Counted from the stretch's first letter, positions 7,650-16,138 are shown. The stretch is 64,000 nucleotides of DNA from Flavobacterium pectinovorum (GCF_006438875.1 NZ_RCZH01000004.1:124001-188000); one strand, 5' to 3'. The notes: generated by a model not told the origin, from the letters alone. Numbers and translations: made by a program.

Positions 7650-8045
7650 ATGATAACACTAGAACTAAAAAGTCATTTTTTAAGGTTATATCAAATGGCA
7701 TTATCCGATGATCAATTTGATGTATTAGAACTGCAAATGATGTATCATTTTGCTGACGAAAGAGGAATTCCCAGAGATGAACTTGATAAACTTTTTCAGA
7801 ATCCTATTAATACAGAATTAATTATTCCCGAAGAATTAAATACCAGAATAGAGTATTTGTATGATTTTACAAGAATCATTTGGGCAGACGGAAAAATTAC
7901 AGATGATGAGTTGAACATGCTTAAAAAGTATTGCAGGAAATTTAATTTTCTGGACGAAAATATAAATGATCTTTCCAATTACCTCATCGATTGTGTTCAG
8001 AAAAATATTCAGAAAGAAGAAATTATTAGTCAATTAAACTCTTAA
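7650..8045 (+). CDS. TerB-like helical protein
   Basis: 131 aa, all-helical and acidic. It has the TerB-like pattern of two repeats: LYQMALSDDQFDVLELQMMYHFADERG, and FTRIIWADGKITDDELNMLKKYC with the acidic ADGKITxxEL loop typical of the tellurite-resistance B family. It lies 7 bp after the excalibur gene and 3 bp before the 4-TM protein, so it is almost certainly in one operon. TerB-like domains often accompany membrane-stress or defence modules; here the role is unknown. Confidence 0.6.
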   Translation: MITLELKSHFLRLYQMALSDDQFDVLELQMMYHFADERGIPRDELDKLFQNPINTELIIPEELNTRIEYLYDFTRIIWADGKITDDELNMLKKYCRKFNFLDENINDLSNYLIDCVQKNIQKEEIISQLNS

Positions 8046-8048
8046 GTT

Positions 8049-9317
8049 ATGAAACCACTTTCACAATTATTTAGCCTAAAAAAAACCGAAGATTCTAATA
8101 TTAGAACTTTTGATGATAATGAAGAAGACAGAGAACAAATAAGAATCACCTATTATCAAAGTGGTTTTGCTGCCTCAATAAAAGCAACCGGAAGACCAAT
8201 TGTTCTCAAGGCATGTCTTCAAAATTTGTATATGAGTTTTGAAGATCAATGCCGAAAACAAAAAATGGAGCAAGATCGCTTAAAACAACCCTACAAAGAA
8301 GAACAGGAAAAAAATAGAACTGAACTCAAAAAATGCGAAGCCGCAATTGGAATCTACGAAAAGAAAGAACAAGACCTTAATGATACTATTGATCAGATAA
8401 AAAATGAAATGATCGAAGTAAAACGCAATCCCGATAAATATGGAATTGAAGACGGAAAAGGTTTGAAAGCTCAGTTTTACATTGGTTTATTTTTACTGCT
8501 TCCAATCACGCTTTATGTATTGGTATTTTATATTTCAGCATCGTATTCAGCTTTCTTTAAAGAGTTTGCCAATGATAGTTTAACGGCTGCAATTTTTGAT
8601 GCAAATGCGTTGACAAATTCTTTTAAAGCCAGTTGGTTAGAAGGTGTTTTGGTTACTACAATTCCATTTGTTTTTATGGGTTTAGGTTATGTAATTCATA
8701 TGGTACAAAAAGGAAAAGGAATTAAAAACATTTTCAGAATGATTGCGCTATTTACTACCACTTTTTTATTTGATGCCCTACTCGCGTATCAAATTGAAAA
8801 GAAAATATATGAGTTTAATAAAACAACCGATTCCTCTCCTTACAACTTAAATATTGCATTGGGCGAAGCTGAATTCTGGATGATTATTTTCGCGGGATTT
8901 GTAGTCTATATTATTTGGGGACTTGTATTTGATTTTGTAATGAAAGAGTTTGAAAACATTGACAAAATCAGAGCTTTTATTAGAGGTAAAAAAGAAAATC
9001 TCATCAATTTAGATACACTGAAAATTGAATACACAAATAAGATCAATGATTTTAAAGAACAACTAATAACTATTACAGGAAAAATTTCAGAGCTGCAATC
9101 TAAAATTGACGGTTTTGTATTTCCAGTAAAAGAATATCTGCATTATCATCATCAATACAAAGAAGGATGGTTTCAGGCTATTAATACCGAAATCGCTTTG
9201 CCACATAAAGAGAAAGTTGAATTATTAGAAAATTGCGATCTTTCATCAGAAGAGCATTTAAGTAAACTAAACTTAGTAGATCCTGACTTTCAACATTTAG
9301 TATATTCTAAAAACTAA
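8049..9317 (+). CDS. Four-TM coiled-coil membrane protein, unknown
   Basis: 422 aa. A cytosolic N-terminal region (1-85) leads into a coiled coil (about 85-135, EEQEKNRTELKKCEAAIG), then about four membrane spans (AQFYIGLFLLLPITLYVLVFY; GVLVTTIPFVFMGLGYVIH; MIALFTTTFLFDALLAY; MIIFAGFVVYIIWGLVF), a second coiled coil (about 320-365) and a C-terminal domain with a conserved-looking HYHHQYKEGW. The two coiled coils could dimerise across the membrane face. It is the largest protein of the cluster, with a 4-bp gap to the VWA-like gene. Family not recognised. Confidence 0.75.
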   Translation: MKPLSQLFSLKKTEDSNIRTFDDNEEDREQIRITYYQSGFAASIKATGRPIVLKACLQNLYMSFEDQCRKQKMEQDRLKQPYKEEQEKNRTELKKCEAAIGIYEKKEQDLNDTIDQIKNEMIEVKRNPDKYGIEDGKGLKAQFYIGLFLLLPITLYVLVFYISASYSAFFKEFANDSLTAAIFDANALTNSFKASWLEGVLVTTIPFVFMGLGYVIHMVQKGKGIKNIFRMIALFTTTFLFDALLAYQIEKKIYEFNKTTDSSPYNLNIALGEAEFWMIIFAGFVVYIIWGLVFDFVMKEFENIDKIRAFIRGKKENLINLDTLKIEYTNKINDFKEQLITITGKISELQSKIDGFVFPVKEYLHYHHQYKEGWFQAINTEIALPHKEKVELLENCDLSSEEHLSKLNLVDPDFQHLVYSKN

Positions 9318-9321
9318 TTTT

Positions 9322-10218
9322 ATGAAAAAGACTCTCAAAATAATTGTACTGTTTCTATTATTAGTTTTTACATTTTCGTGTAAAAAAGATTCCGATGAAG
9401 AAAAAGATGAAATTGTAACAAAAATACCTACCGTAGAAAATTATAACATAAGTATCCTTATTGATTTATCGGACAGAATAAGTCTGGCAAAAAACCCGAA
9501 TCCAACAATGGAATATTACCAAAGGGATTTAGGCTATATAAAATCGGTTTCTGAAGCATTTACGCAGCATTTAAGATCAAAAAGAATAAGACAAATTGAT
9601 GACCGAATGCAATTATTTTTTAATCCGGAACCTCAGGATTCTGAAATTAATTTGATTTCCAAAAATCTAAAAATCAATATAGATAAAAATAATGCTTCAA
9701 AAGAAATCCTAAATTCCATCAATGCAAATTATGCTTCACAAACTTCAAAAATATATGATTCAGCCATAAAAGATAATAATTATATAGGATCTGATATATG
9801 GAGTTTTTTTGATGATAAAGTAAAAGATCAATGTATTGAAAAGGGATATAGAAATATACTGGTCATATTAACCGATGGATATATGTATTATGATGGCAAA
9901 ATAATAAAAGAGGGAAATCGAACAACTTATATTACACCAAAACTGTTAAAAGCAAATGGCTTAAACAACAAAGATTGGGAGAAGAAATTACAAGATCACG
10001 ATTTTGGTTTCATTAAAGCCGGAAGCGATTTGTCAAATCTAGAAGTTTTGGTTTTAGGAATAAATGCCAGTCGTAACAATCCCTATGAAGAAAAAGTGAT
10101 AAAAGCATATTGGAATAAATGGTTTGCTGAAATGAAAATCAAACATTTTGAGGCTAAAAATGCCGATTTACCTTCGAATATGGATAAGATTATTAAAGAT
10201 TTTATTCTTAAAAATTAG
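9322..10218 (+). CDS. VWA-like lipoprotein
   Basis: 298 aa. Lipobox TFSC (Cys20) followed by KKDSDEEKDE, the acidic pattern of exposed lipoproteins. The mature domain starts with ISILIDLSDRIS, which resembles the VWA metal site (normally D-x-S-x-S, here D-L-S-D-R), and has ILVILTDGYMYY carrying the usual T-D-G. The altered first motif means metal binding is uncertain. Last gene of the close-packed run, so it probably acts with the 4-TM and TerB-like proteins at the envelope. Confidence 0.7.
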   Translation: MKKTLKIIVLFLLLVFTFSCKKDSDEEKDEIVTKIPTVENYNISILIDLSDRISLAKNPNPTMEYYQRDLGYIKSVSEAFTQHLRSKRIRQIDDRMQLFFNPEPQDSEINLISKNLKINIDKNNASKEILNSINANYASQTSKIYDSAIKDNNYIGSDIWSFFDDKVKDQCIEKGYRNILVILTDGYMYYDGKIIKEGNRTTYITPKLLKANGLNNKDWEKKLQDHDFGFIKAGSDLSNLEVLVLGINASRNNPYEEKVIKAYWNKWFAEMKIKHFEAKNADLPSNMDKIIKDFILKN

Positions 10219-10314
10219 AATTAATAATACCGTATTACTACGCATTTTATAGAAACCAATTCTAATTAGATTTATCCCTAACTATTTAAGACCAAACCTT
10301 AACCAAAAACGCCT

Positions 10315-10725
10315 ATGTTAAAAAATTACTTAATCCTATTGATAGTATTTGTAACGCTTTCATGCAAACATCCTTCTGTTCCACCTCCTCAAAAAATCAA
10401 CGCATTTTACAAGGAGGTGATTACTTCTGACGATCGCAAATCTATAACTCCTGAAGAAGCCAAAACCTATCATGTCAATACACAATATCATTATAAATAC
10501 CGAACGGGAAATTCAGGTCATTATGAATATAATTATAATGTAAAAGGTGTCAATATAAAAGGAGATTCAGTCTTTGGGAACATAAATGTTGAAGGAAAAT
10601 ATGGTGCCGGAATTCTAACCAATGATTCTGTCCCGGAGCTCAACATAAAAACCGAATGGATTGATAACGGAAAACTAAAAGCTTTTGACGAAAAAGGAAA
10701 TGAATATTTCTTAATAGTGCAATAG
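10315..10725 (+). CDS. Small lipoprotein, unknown
   Basis: 136 aa. Signal peptide with lipobox TLSC (Cys17), then KHPSVPPPQK. The mature part is beta-rich with a Tyr-rich stretch (TQYHYKYRTGNSGHYEYNY) and two similar strands (VKGVNIKGDSVFGNI, VEGKYGAGILTND). No family recognised. Lies 96 bp after the VWA-like gene, so it may be outside that operon. Confidence 0.7.
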   Translation: MLKNYLILLIVFVTLSCKHPSVPPPQKINAFYKEVITSDDRKSITPEEAKTYHVNTQYHYKYRTGNSGHYEYNYNVKGVNIKGDSVFGNINVEGKYGAGILTNDSVPELNIKTEWIDNGKLKAFDEKGNEYFLIVQ

Positions 10726-10751
10726 TCGTATTTACCCAAAATTTTATCCCA

Positions 10752-10961
10752 ATGAAATATATCATAATACCACTATTTACATGCTTAACCACATTCTATC
10801 CTGTTGAGACTAAAGTCTACATTTGCGGACCAACCGGAGCAAAAAAATATCATTTAACAGATAATTGCCGTGGTTTAACTGCCTGCCGACATGAAATTAC
10901 AAAAGTATCCATTTCGCAGGCTCAACGTTACGGACTCACGCTTTGTGGTTGGGAAGACTGA
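10752..10961 (+). CDS. Small secreted Cys-containing protein
   Basis: 69 aa. A short signal peptide (MKYIIIPLFTCLTTFYPVET) is followed by KVYICGPTGAKKYHLTDNC, a second Cys pair (C...C in NCRGLTAC) and LCGWED at the end. The YHxxxNCxxL...A...GxxLC pattern is close to the cytosolic Cys-rich protein at 6883. The even number of Cys fits disulfides or a metal site. Downstream, 10962-11182 has no convincing gene. Confidence 0.7.
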   Translation: MKYIIIPLFTCLTTFYPVETKVYICGPTGAKKYHLTDNCRGLTACRHEITKVSISQAQRYGLTLCGWED

Positions 10962-11182
10962 CAGATTTCAGGTCAATTATTTTATTTAATTATTTGATAA
11001 TAATCACTTTACAATTAATTCACATTAGTTTTGTTAATTTGAATAAAACTAAATATCATGAAATTCTTCAATCTAAATTTTTTGGTTTCATTCAAAGAAT
11101 GGCTTTTTTTAAGAGCTATGCAATCTTCTTTCCTTCATTAATAAATTAGAGATTCAAATTTAAAAAAGGAAAGCACAATTGA

Positions 11183-12532
11183 ATGAATAAAGTTGATACC
11201 TCATTTTTACACAAAGACCAGTTTGGACAAGATTTCTTGTGGGGTGTTTCTACCGCCGCTTTCCAAATTGAAGGAGCACATGATGCCGACGGAAAAGGTT
11301 CTTCTATTTGGGATGTTTTTACTTCTCAAAAAGGAAAAATCAAAAATGGACATCATGCCCTGACCGCTTGCGATTTCTACAATTCTTACCAAAACGATAT
11401 TGACCTGATAAACGAATTAAACATTCCGAATTTTAGGTTTTCTATTAGCTGGTCCAGAATTATGCCTACAGGAACACATCCTGTCAATCAGGCTGGAATC
11501 GATTATTACAACAAAATCATAGATTCTTTACTGGCATCCGGAATAGAACCCTGGATTACACTTTATCATTGGGATTTACCCCACGATCTGGAAGTAAAAG
11601 GCGGATGGACGAATCGGGAATCTGTCAAATGGTTTTCAGAATATGTTGAAGTTTGCGCACAAAATTTTGGAGATCGCGTCAAAAACTGGATGGTTATCAA
11701 CGAACCTTCTGTTTTTACCGGAGCCGGATATTTTTTAGGCATTCATGCTCCCGGAAAAAAAGGGATTACCAATTATCTTAAAGCCATGCATCACGTAACA
11801 TTGGCTACAGCATCGGGTGCAAAAACTTTGCGAAAACTTATTCCCGAGGCAAATATTGGAACTACTTTTTCCTGTACACATATTGAGCCTTTTTCTCAAA
11901 CACCAAAAGATATCGAAGCCGCAAAGCGTGTGGATACTTTATTGAACAGAACTTTTATTGAACCAATTTTAGGTCTGGGTTATCCTCAGGCAGATTTACC
12001 GGTTCTTAAAAAACTGAATAATTATATTCTTGAAGACGACTTAAACAATCTTGCTTTTGACTTTGATTTCATTGGACTTCAATGTTATACCAGAGAAGTT
12101 GTAAAATCGTCTTTATTGATTCCGTATATTGGTGCCGAATTAATTAGCGCCGAAAAAAGAAATGTTATTGCAACCGATATGGGTTGGGAAGTTTATCCTC
12201 CAGCACTTTATCACGTTCTTAAAAAATTCAATAGTTATAACATCAAGAAAATTATAATTACCGAAAACGGCGCAGCTTTTCCGGATGTTCTTCAAAACGG
12301 AAAAGTATATGACATAAAGCGTACTCATTACATACAAGATCATCTCGAACAGATTTTGAAAGCTAAGAAAGAGGGTTATAATGTTGACGGTTATTTTGTT
12401 TGGAGCCTTACTGATAACTTTGAATGGGCCGAAGGTTATAATGCCAGATTTGGATTAATTCATGTTGATTTTGACACACAACAAAGAACCATAAAACATT
12501 CAGGATTGTGGTTTCGTGATTTTTTATCTTAA
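11183..12532 (+). CDS. Beta-glucosidase, glycoside hydrolase family 1
   Basis: 449 aa, the usual GH1 length, with no signal peptide, so cytosolic. The barrel start FLWGVSTAAFQIEG is present. The acid/base Glu174 is in INEPSVF, the nucleophile Glu361 in ITENGAAF, and the aglycone-side motif FVWSLTDNFEWAEGY is intact. It should hydrolyse beta-glucosides or cellobiose taken up by the cell. It stands as a single gene; no TonB-type uptake genes are nearby. Confidence 0.95.
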   Translation: MNKVDTSFLHKDQFGQDFLWGVSTAAFQIEGAHDADGKGSSIWDVFTSQKGKIKNGHHALTACDFYNSYQNDIDLINELNIPNFRFSISWSRIMPTGTHPVNQAGIDYYNKIIDSLLASGIEPWITLYHWDLPHDLEVKGGWTNRESVKWFSEYVEVCAQNFGDRVKNWMVINEPSVFTGAGYFLGIHAPGKKGITNYLKAMHHVTLATASGAKTLRKLIPEANIGTTFSCTHIEPFSQTPKDIEAAKRVDTLLNRTFIEPILGLGYPQADLPVLKKLNNYILEDDLNNLAFDFDFIGLQCYTREVVKSSLLIPYIGAELISAEKRNVIATDMGWEVYPPALYHVLKKFNSYNIKKIIITENGAAFPDVLQNGKVYDIKRTHYIQDHLEQILKAKKEGYNVDGYFVWSLTDNFEWAEGYNARFGLIHVDFDTQQRTIKHSGLWFRDFLS

Positions 12533-12607
12533 AAAAGATACAAAAATAAAATTTAAAGATTATTTTTACAAAAATAACCCTTAGAATTAACTTAAAATAG
12601 CATCGTT

Positions 12608-12772
12608 ATGGAAATTAATAACTACGTATTAACTGCCATAATTATTGGCGTTGTTCTATTAGTCTATTTTCTAATAAAACAAAATAAAAAAGATCGCAAG
12701 AAAATTGAAGAAGCTCTAAATTTCTACAATGAATCTGACGAAGCAGAGATCAACAATGATCATAACTTATAG
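12608..12772 (+). CDS. 54-aa single-span membrane protein
   Basis: Translated directly from the sequence: MEINNYVLTAIIIGVVLLVY then FLIKQNKKDRKKIEEALNFY and a short acidic end. An N-out/C-in single span with a basic then acidic tail is typical of small Bacteroidota membrane proteins. It ends just before a strong terminator, which supports it being a real gene. Function unknown. Confidence 0.65.
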   Translation: MEINNYVLTAIIIGVVLLVYFLIKQNKKDRKKIEEALNFYNESDEAEINNDHNL

Positions 12773-12795
12773 TTCTTTTTTAAAATCTAAAAAGC

Positions 12796-12835
12796 AAAAA
12801 GCCTTTCGAAAGTTTACTCCCGAAAGGCTTTTTGT
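12796..12835. terminator. Bidirectional terminator
   Basis: AAAAAGCCTTTCG (12796-12808) with CGAAAGGCTTTTT (12821-12833), loop of 12, between the convergent small membrane protein and the nucleotidase gene. Confidence 0.88.
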
Positions 12836-12856
12836 TTACAAATTAAACTGTAAAAT

Positions 12857-13393
12857 CTATGATACAGTTTGGTTTAAAACTGCCACAACTTCTTTCCAGT
12901 TATTTGCGCGTATATGATGCGTTTGATTCACGTTATGGAATGCCGTAAACATAATAGGTTTTCCCATGCAATAATCCAGATTCTTGCAATGATCGTCAAT
13001 CATATAATCCGTATTAATAATTCTTTTGCTTCCGCATAAAATAATATTTTCCCATTTTATAAAAGGAAAAAACTCACCAAGCCACGCTATTTTTTCAGCA
13101 AGCGAAACCGGAAATTCAGTAGCCGCAGAAACAATAAACACTTCGAAATTTTCTTGTAATTGACGTACACTTTCAATAGCATCCGGCATTACTGGCAATG
13201 TTCTGAAAAAATTATCTGCATTTAAAACCTCTCTTACCAAAGTTCTGTCTGTAAAAGCATCTTCTTCAGATAATCCCTCAATACTTTCTTTCGAAAGACT
13301 TTTTCCTGTTGCTTTATTATAATGTTCAATAAGTTGCAGCTCAATATCTGCAAGTACGCCATCCATATCAATGGCAATCGATTTCTTTTTCAT
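12857..13393 (-). CDS. 5'(3')-deoxyribonucleotidase-like HAD phosphatase
   Basis: 178 aa from ATG 13393; an in-frame TTG at 13414 would add 7 residues but falls too close to the -7 element. IAIDMDGVLAD holds the two catalytic Asp of the HAD fold, VSAATEFP is motif II, and IDDHCKNLDY is the C-terminal acidic motif, all as in the NT5C family. It should dephosphorylate nucleoside monophosphates. It is divergent from a DeoR-type regulator, with both -7 elements overlapping shared repeats, so it is likely the regulator's target. Confidence 0.85.
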   Translation of the reverse strand: MKKKSIAIDMDGVLADIELQLIEHYNKATGKSLSKESIEGLSEEDAFTDRTLVREVLNADNFFRTLPVMPDAIESVRQLQENFEVFIVSAATEFPVSLAEKIAWLGEFFPFIKWENIILCGSKRIINTDYMIDDHCKNLDYCMGKPIMFTAFHNVNQTHHIRANNWKEVVAVLNQTVS

Positions 13394-13411
13394 TTTAGTT
13401 TTATTTTGCGA

Positions 13412-13465
13412 CAAATTTACGCAAATATTGCAATATATTGCAATATTAAATTACTTTTGCAATAT
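13412..13465. promoter_or_regulatory. Divergent promoters with shared ATATTGCAATAT operators
   Basis: Two overlapping palindromes ATATTGCAATAT lie at 13425-13436 and 13435-13446, and a third TTGCAATAT at 13457-13465. The -7 elements are TACTTTTG (13452-13459, rightward) and TAAATTTG (13412-13419, leftward). The leaders would be only 18-20 nt. The regulator at 13479 probably binds these sites and controls both genes. Confidence 0.75.
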
Positions 13466-13478
13466 AAATTTGCATCAC

Positions 13479-14228
13479 ATGAAAAAAGAAGAACGTCAAA
13501 AAGTAATTTTAGAATACCTCTCAAAAGAGCATCGAGTAACTTTACTGGAACTCAGCGTATACTTAAATGTTTCAGAAGACACAATACGACGAGATGTAAA
13601 AGAACTCTCAGATCAAGGTTTACTCAAGGCAGTTCGTGGAGGCGCAGTTGCACCTTCTCCTATTCCGCTGCACTTTAGGGTTAGAGAAAACCATGATGTC
13701 GAAAACAAAAAAATCATTGCCGGAAAAGCAATTTCGTATTTAAAAGACGGACAAGTGGTATTTATTGATGGCGGAACAACTTCTCTGGCGTTAGTAGCAA
13801 GTTTTCCTTATGATTTAAAAATAACGGTTATTACAAACAGTTTTCCGGTTGCAGCATTGATCGAAGATTTACCCAACATCGAATTGATCTTTGCCGGCGG
13901 AAAAATGTGTAAAACATCTTTTACAACTGCCAGTATTGATACCATAGATTTCTTCAGGAATTTTAGGGCCGACATTTGCATTTTAGGAATTTGCAGTATT
14001 CATCATGATCGTGGCGTAACAGGAATTTTATACGATGATTCGCAAATAAAAAGAAACATGATCCAGAATTCAAATTTTGTAATTGCATTGAGTTCTATCG
14101 AAAAAATTGGAACCGCCGAATCTTATTTTGTTTGTCCTCTTAAAGATATAAATGTTCTTGTAACGAATATCAATCCCGAAGATGAGGTTCTAAAAGCATA
14201 TAAAGATGCTGGTTTGATTATTTCTTAA
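13479..14228 (+). CDS. DeoR-family transcriptional regulator
   Basis: 249 aa from ATG 13479; the frame opens earlier, but that part lies within the divergent gene. The N-terminal winged helix (KEERQKVILEYLSKEHRVTL through SEDTIRRDVKELSDQG) is the DeoR HTH. The sugar-phosphate isomerase-like domain follows, with FIDGGTTSLALV, ITNSF and FAGGKMCKTSF. Such regulators bind phosphorylated sugars or nucleosides; a partner nucleotidase fits a nucleotide-salvage signal. Likely represses itself and the divergent gene. Confidence 0.92.
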   Translation: MKKEERQKVILEYLSKEHRVTLLELSVYLNVSEDTIRRDVKELSDQGLLKAVRGGAVAPSPIPLHFRVRENHDVENKKIIAGKAISYLKDGQVVFIDGGTTSLALVASFPYDLKITVITNSFPVAALIEDLPNIELIFAGGKMCKTSFTTASIDTIDFFRNFRADICILGICSIHHDRGVTGILYDDSQIKRNMIQNSNFVIALSSIEKIGTAESYFVCPLKDINVLVTNINPEDEVLKAYKDAGLIIS

Positions 14229-14287
14229 TAAGCTAATGGATTTCAAAAATTAAAATAATTACTCTTTGAAATCTGCTAAAATCATTT

Positions 14288-14346
14288 ATTCCGATAGCTA
14301 TCGGGAAAGGGAGAAATTTTCAGCCACTCCTAACAGCTATCGGAAT
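14288..14346. repeat. Dispersed palindrome with GATAGCTATC core
   Basis: ATTCCGATAGCT (14288-14299) is repeated inverted as AGCTATCGGAAT (14335-14346); the left arm itself is the centre of CCGATAGCTATCGG. The gap from 14229 to 14621 holds nothing else convincing. Confidence 0.7.
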
Positions 14347-14621
14347 AAAATAGAAGAAAAGTTTTTTAAGCAGATTCGTTTTCAAAACTAGTAACTATCA
14401 TAGAAAAAATTCCCGAAATTTTATCTTCTAAAAAGCAAAAAAAATCCGTTATTTCATTGATCTTTACTAGGTTTACTGGTAAATATTTCTTATCTTTATA
14501 GTATAAATAACAGATAATATATGCCAAAAAACAAACTTTTCAGAGACCAAAATTACTTCTCAAAAAATTATTCTTTTTACCACTTCACACATTTTATTTT
14601 TCGCAACGCTTCTTCTCTGCT

Positions 14622-15269
14622 TCATTTAGATTTAGAAATCATTTTATCTAATTTTTTCAAACATGCTGATGAAACCAAAGCTATTGTTCCAATTCCAACC
14701 ATAATTATTTTTTCCGGATTTATTTTCTGAGCTTTTATTTTAGAAAATACGTCTTTAAAATTAACGTAAAGATTTCCCTTTTTAGGATCCTCTTTCGACT
14801 CTTCATTTTCATTTTTCACCAAATCCTCTACTTCTATGACTTCTTTCTCACTTTCAACGACTATCACCGCTTTATCGGCATTTTCAATTTGTCTGGTTTC
14901 TTCAATTCTACACTTTTCATTAAATTTTTTAAAAGGACGCGGTTGAAAATCAACTATAACTGCCGCAAGATTTATGGCATCAATATTCAACGGATCTGTT
15001 TCACCCTTAAAGAAAGTTTCAATAGGTCTAAACTTATCTTTTTGCTCCTTAAACTTATTCTTTTTAGTATGATCAAAATCTAAGCACAATAAATTTTTAA
15101 AAACATTTAAGTCATCCTGAGTTGGGTTATTCTCAAAAATAAGCCAACACAAATCGCGGAGTTTTCCACGGGAAGGACTATACAGGTAATCGAAGTGTTC
15201 TCCTTCTTTTACGATCTCATATTTAATTTTAATGCCTTTTTTATATTCTTCTAATGTCTTGGAATGCAT
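14622..15269 (-). CDS. Unknown single-pass membrane protein, cassette copy 2
   Basis: 215 aa from ATG 15269, chosen because it matches the start of the paralog at 3511; the frame is open 36 codons further upstream but that part lies within leader block B. Residues 1-120 align without gaps to the paralog (LRDLCW, KFRPIETF, VDFQPRPFKKF). An acidic linker and one span (about 187-204) follow, but the Cys-rich outside domain of copy 1 is missing and the protein ends 11 residues after the span. The loss is either truncation or a variant lacking a sensing domain. Confidence 0.8.
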   Translation of the reverse strand: MHSKTLEEYKKGIKIKYEIVKEGEHFDYLYSPSRGKLRDLCWLIFENNPTQDDLNVFKNLLCLDFDHTKKNKFKEQKDKFRPIETFFKGETDPLNIDAINLAAVIVDFQPRPFKKFNEKCRIEETRQIENADKAVIVVESEKEVIEVEDLVKNENEESKEDPKKGNLYVNFKDVFSKIKAQKINPEKIIMVGIGTIALVSSACLKKLDKMISKSK

Positions 15270-15293
15270 GGTGTGGTATATATGTTTTTTTTT

Positions 15294-15515
15294 GGAATTG
15301 TTGGGAATCTCAGTAAACCGCAGAAATTCTGATAATCTCTTATAAACAAAGGTATCAAAGTACCTTTCGTTTGTCAAAGAAATTAGTTCATGTCTTGTCT
15401 GCAGATTAAAACAAAAATATAAAACTAGTTCAAATTAACAGTGTAAAAAACCGTAAGACCGACTTTATTTGGGAAGTATAAAAAACGTCTTACAGTTCTA
15501 CACACTTTACTTCCC
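15294..15515 (+). promoter_or_regulatory. Structured leader block, copy B
   Basis: Weak phased boxes (GGAAT at 15294 and 15304, then degenerate at about 15313, 15323, 15332). Pseudoknot pairing: GTGTA (15441-15445) with TACAC (15499-15503); GTAAGAC (15453-15459) with GTCTTAC (15487-15493); GGGAAGTA (15471-15478) with TACTTCCC (15508-15515). All three stems are perfect. It leads into a broken lipoprotein gene at 15603. Confidence 0.65.
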
Positions 15516-15602
15516 CAAAAATCAATTTTGGCTCGACCATTAACAAGTTCTGGATAAACTCTGGATAGCAATACTCATGCCTAATTTTTAATCTAAACCA
15601 AA

Positions 15603-15690
15603 ATGAAAAAAAATACTTTTTATAACTACCACTTTATTATTTACTTTATTCTTCATGAGCATGAAGCCAAAAAGAAATAATATGTTTTAG
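15603..15690 (+). pseudogene. Remnant of a cassette lipoprotein gene
   Basis: Downstream of block B, at the place where the small lipoprotein begins in the other copies. The ATG frame reads a 25-residue peptide with no lipobox. Removing one A from the run of eight A at 15606-15613 gives MKKILFITTTLLFTLFFMSM followed by KPKRNNMF and a stop, a signal-peptide-like start that also lacks a lipobox Cys and any tail. The simplest view is a decayed copy. The 220 bp from here to 15916 hold nothing else recognisable. Confidence 0.55.
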
Positions 15691-15916
15691 CATCTAATTC
15701 TATGATTTATTTCTCGTTTTACAACGATTAGACTTGTCTACTATTAATCTCAATTTATTGATTTCTTCAATACTACATTTTTATGCTTTTTTTAATAGTC
15801 CAAGCCAACCTTTTTAAGATTTTTTACCTCTATTAAATAAAGGTCATGTTTGGTTTTTCATTCACATAACAGGCTCTAATAAACCAAAATTTATTGTGCA
15901 TTATATTCTTTTTTCA

Positions 15917-16138
15917 GGAATTCTTGGGAATCTCAGGAAAACGCGGGAATTCTGGGAATCCCTTATCAACAAAGGGCTCAAAGTGCCTTTCCTTTGCCAT
16001 AGAAATTAGTTCAAGTTTTGTCTGCAGACTAAAACAAAAACAAAAAACTAGTTCAAATTAATAGTGTAAAAAACCGTAAGACCGGATTTATTCGGGAAGT
16101 ATAAAAAACGTCTTATAGTTCTACACTGTTTACTTCCC
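15917..16138 (+). promoter_or_regulatory. Structured leader block, copy C
   Basis: Phased GGAAT boxes at 15917, 15927, 15936 (GGAAA), 15946 and 15955. Pseudoknot pairing: GTGTA (16064-16068) with TACAC (16122-16126); GTAAGAC (16076-16082) with GTCTTAT (16110-16116); GGGAAGTA (16094-16101) with TACTTCCC (16131-16138). It sits about 85 bp upstream of the second small lipoprotein, the same distance as copy A. Confidence 0.65.

Noticed and set aside
6883..10218. Known tellurite-resistance or phage-defence operon
   Set aside because: Only a TerB-like and a VWA-like protein are suggestive; terC/terD-type genes, nucleases and ATPases are lacking, so naming a known system would be unsupported.
10943..11149. 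68-aa frame in the gap before the beta-glucosidase
   Set aside because: It overlaps the end of the small secreted protein gene, is low in complexity and has no start context; treated as non-coding.
14521..14730. Rightward 69-aa frame opposite the end of the membrane-protein gene
   Set aside because: It lies mainly antisense to the conserved paralog, has no recognisable motif and no signal of its own.
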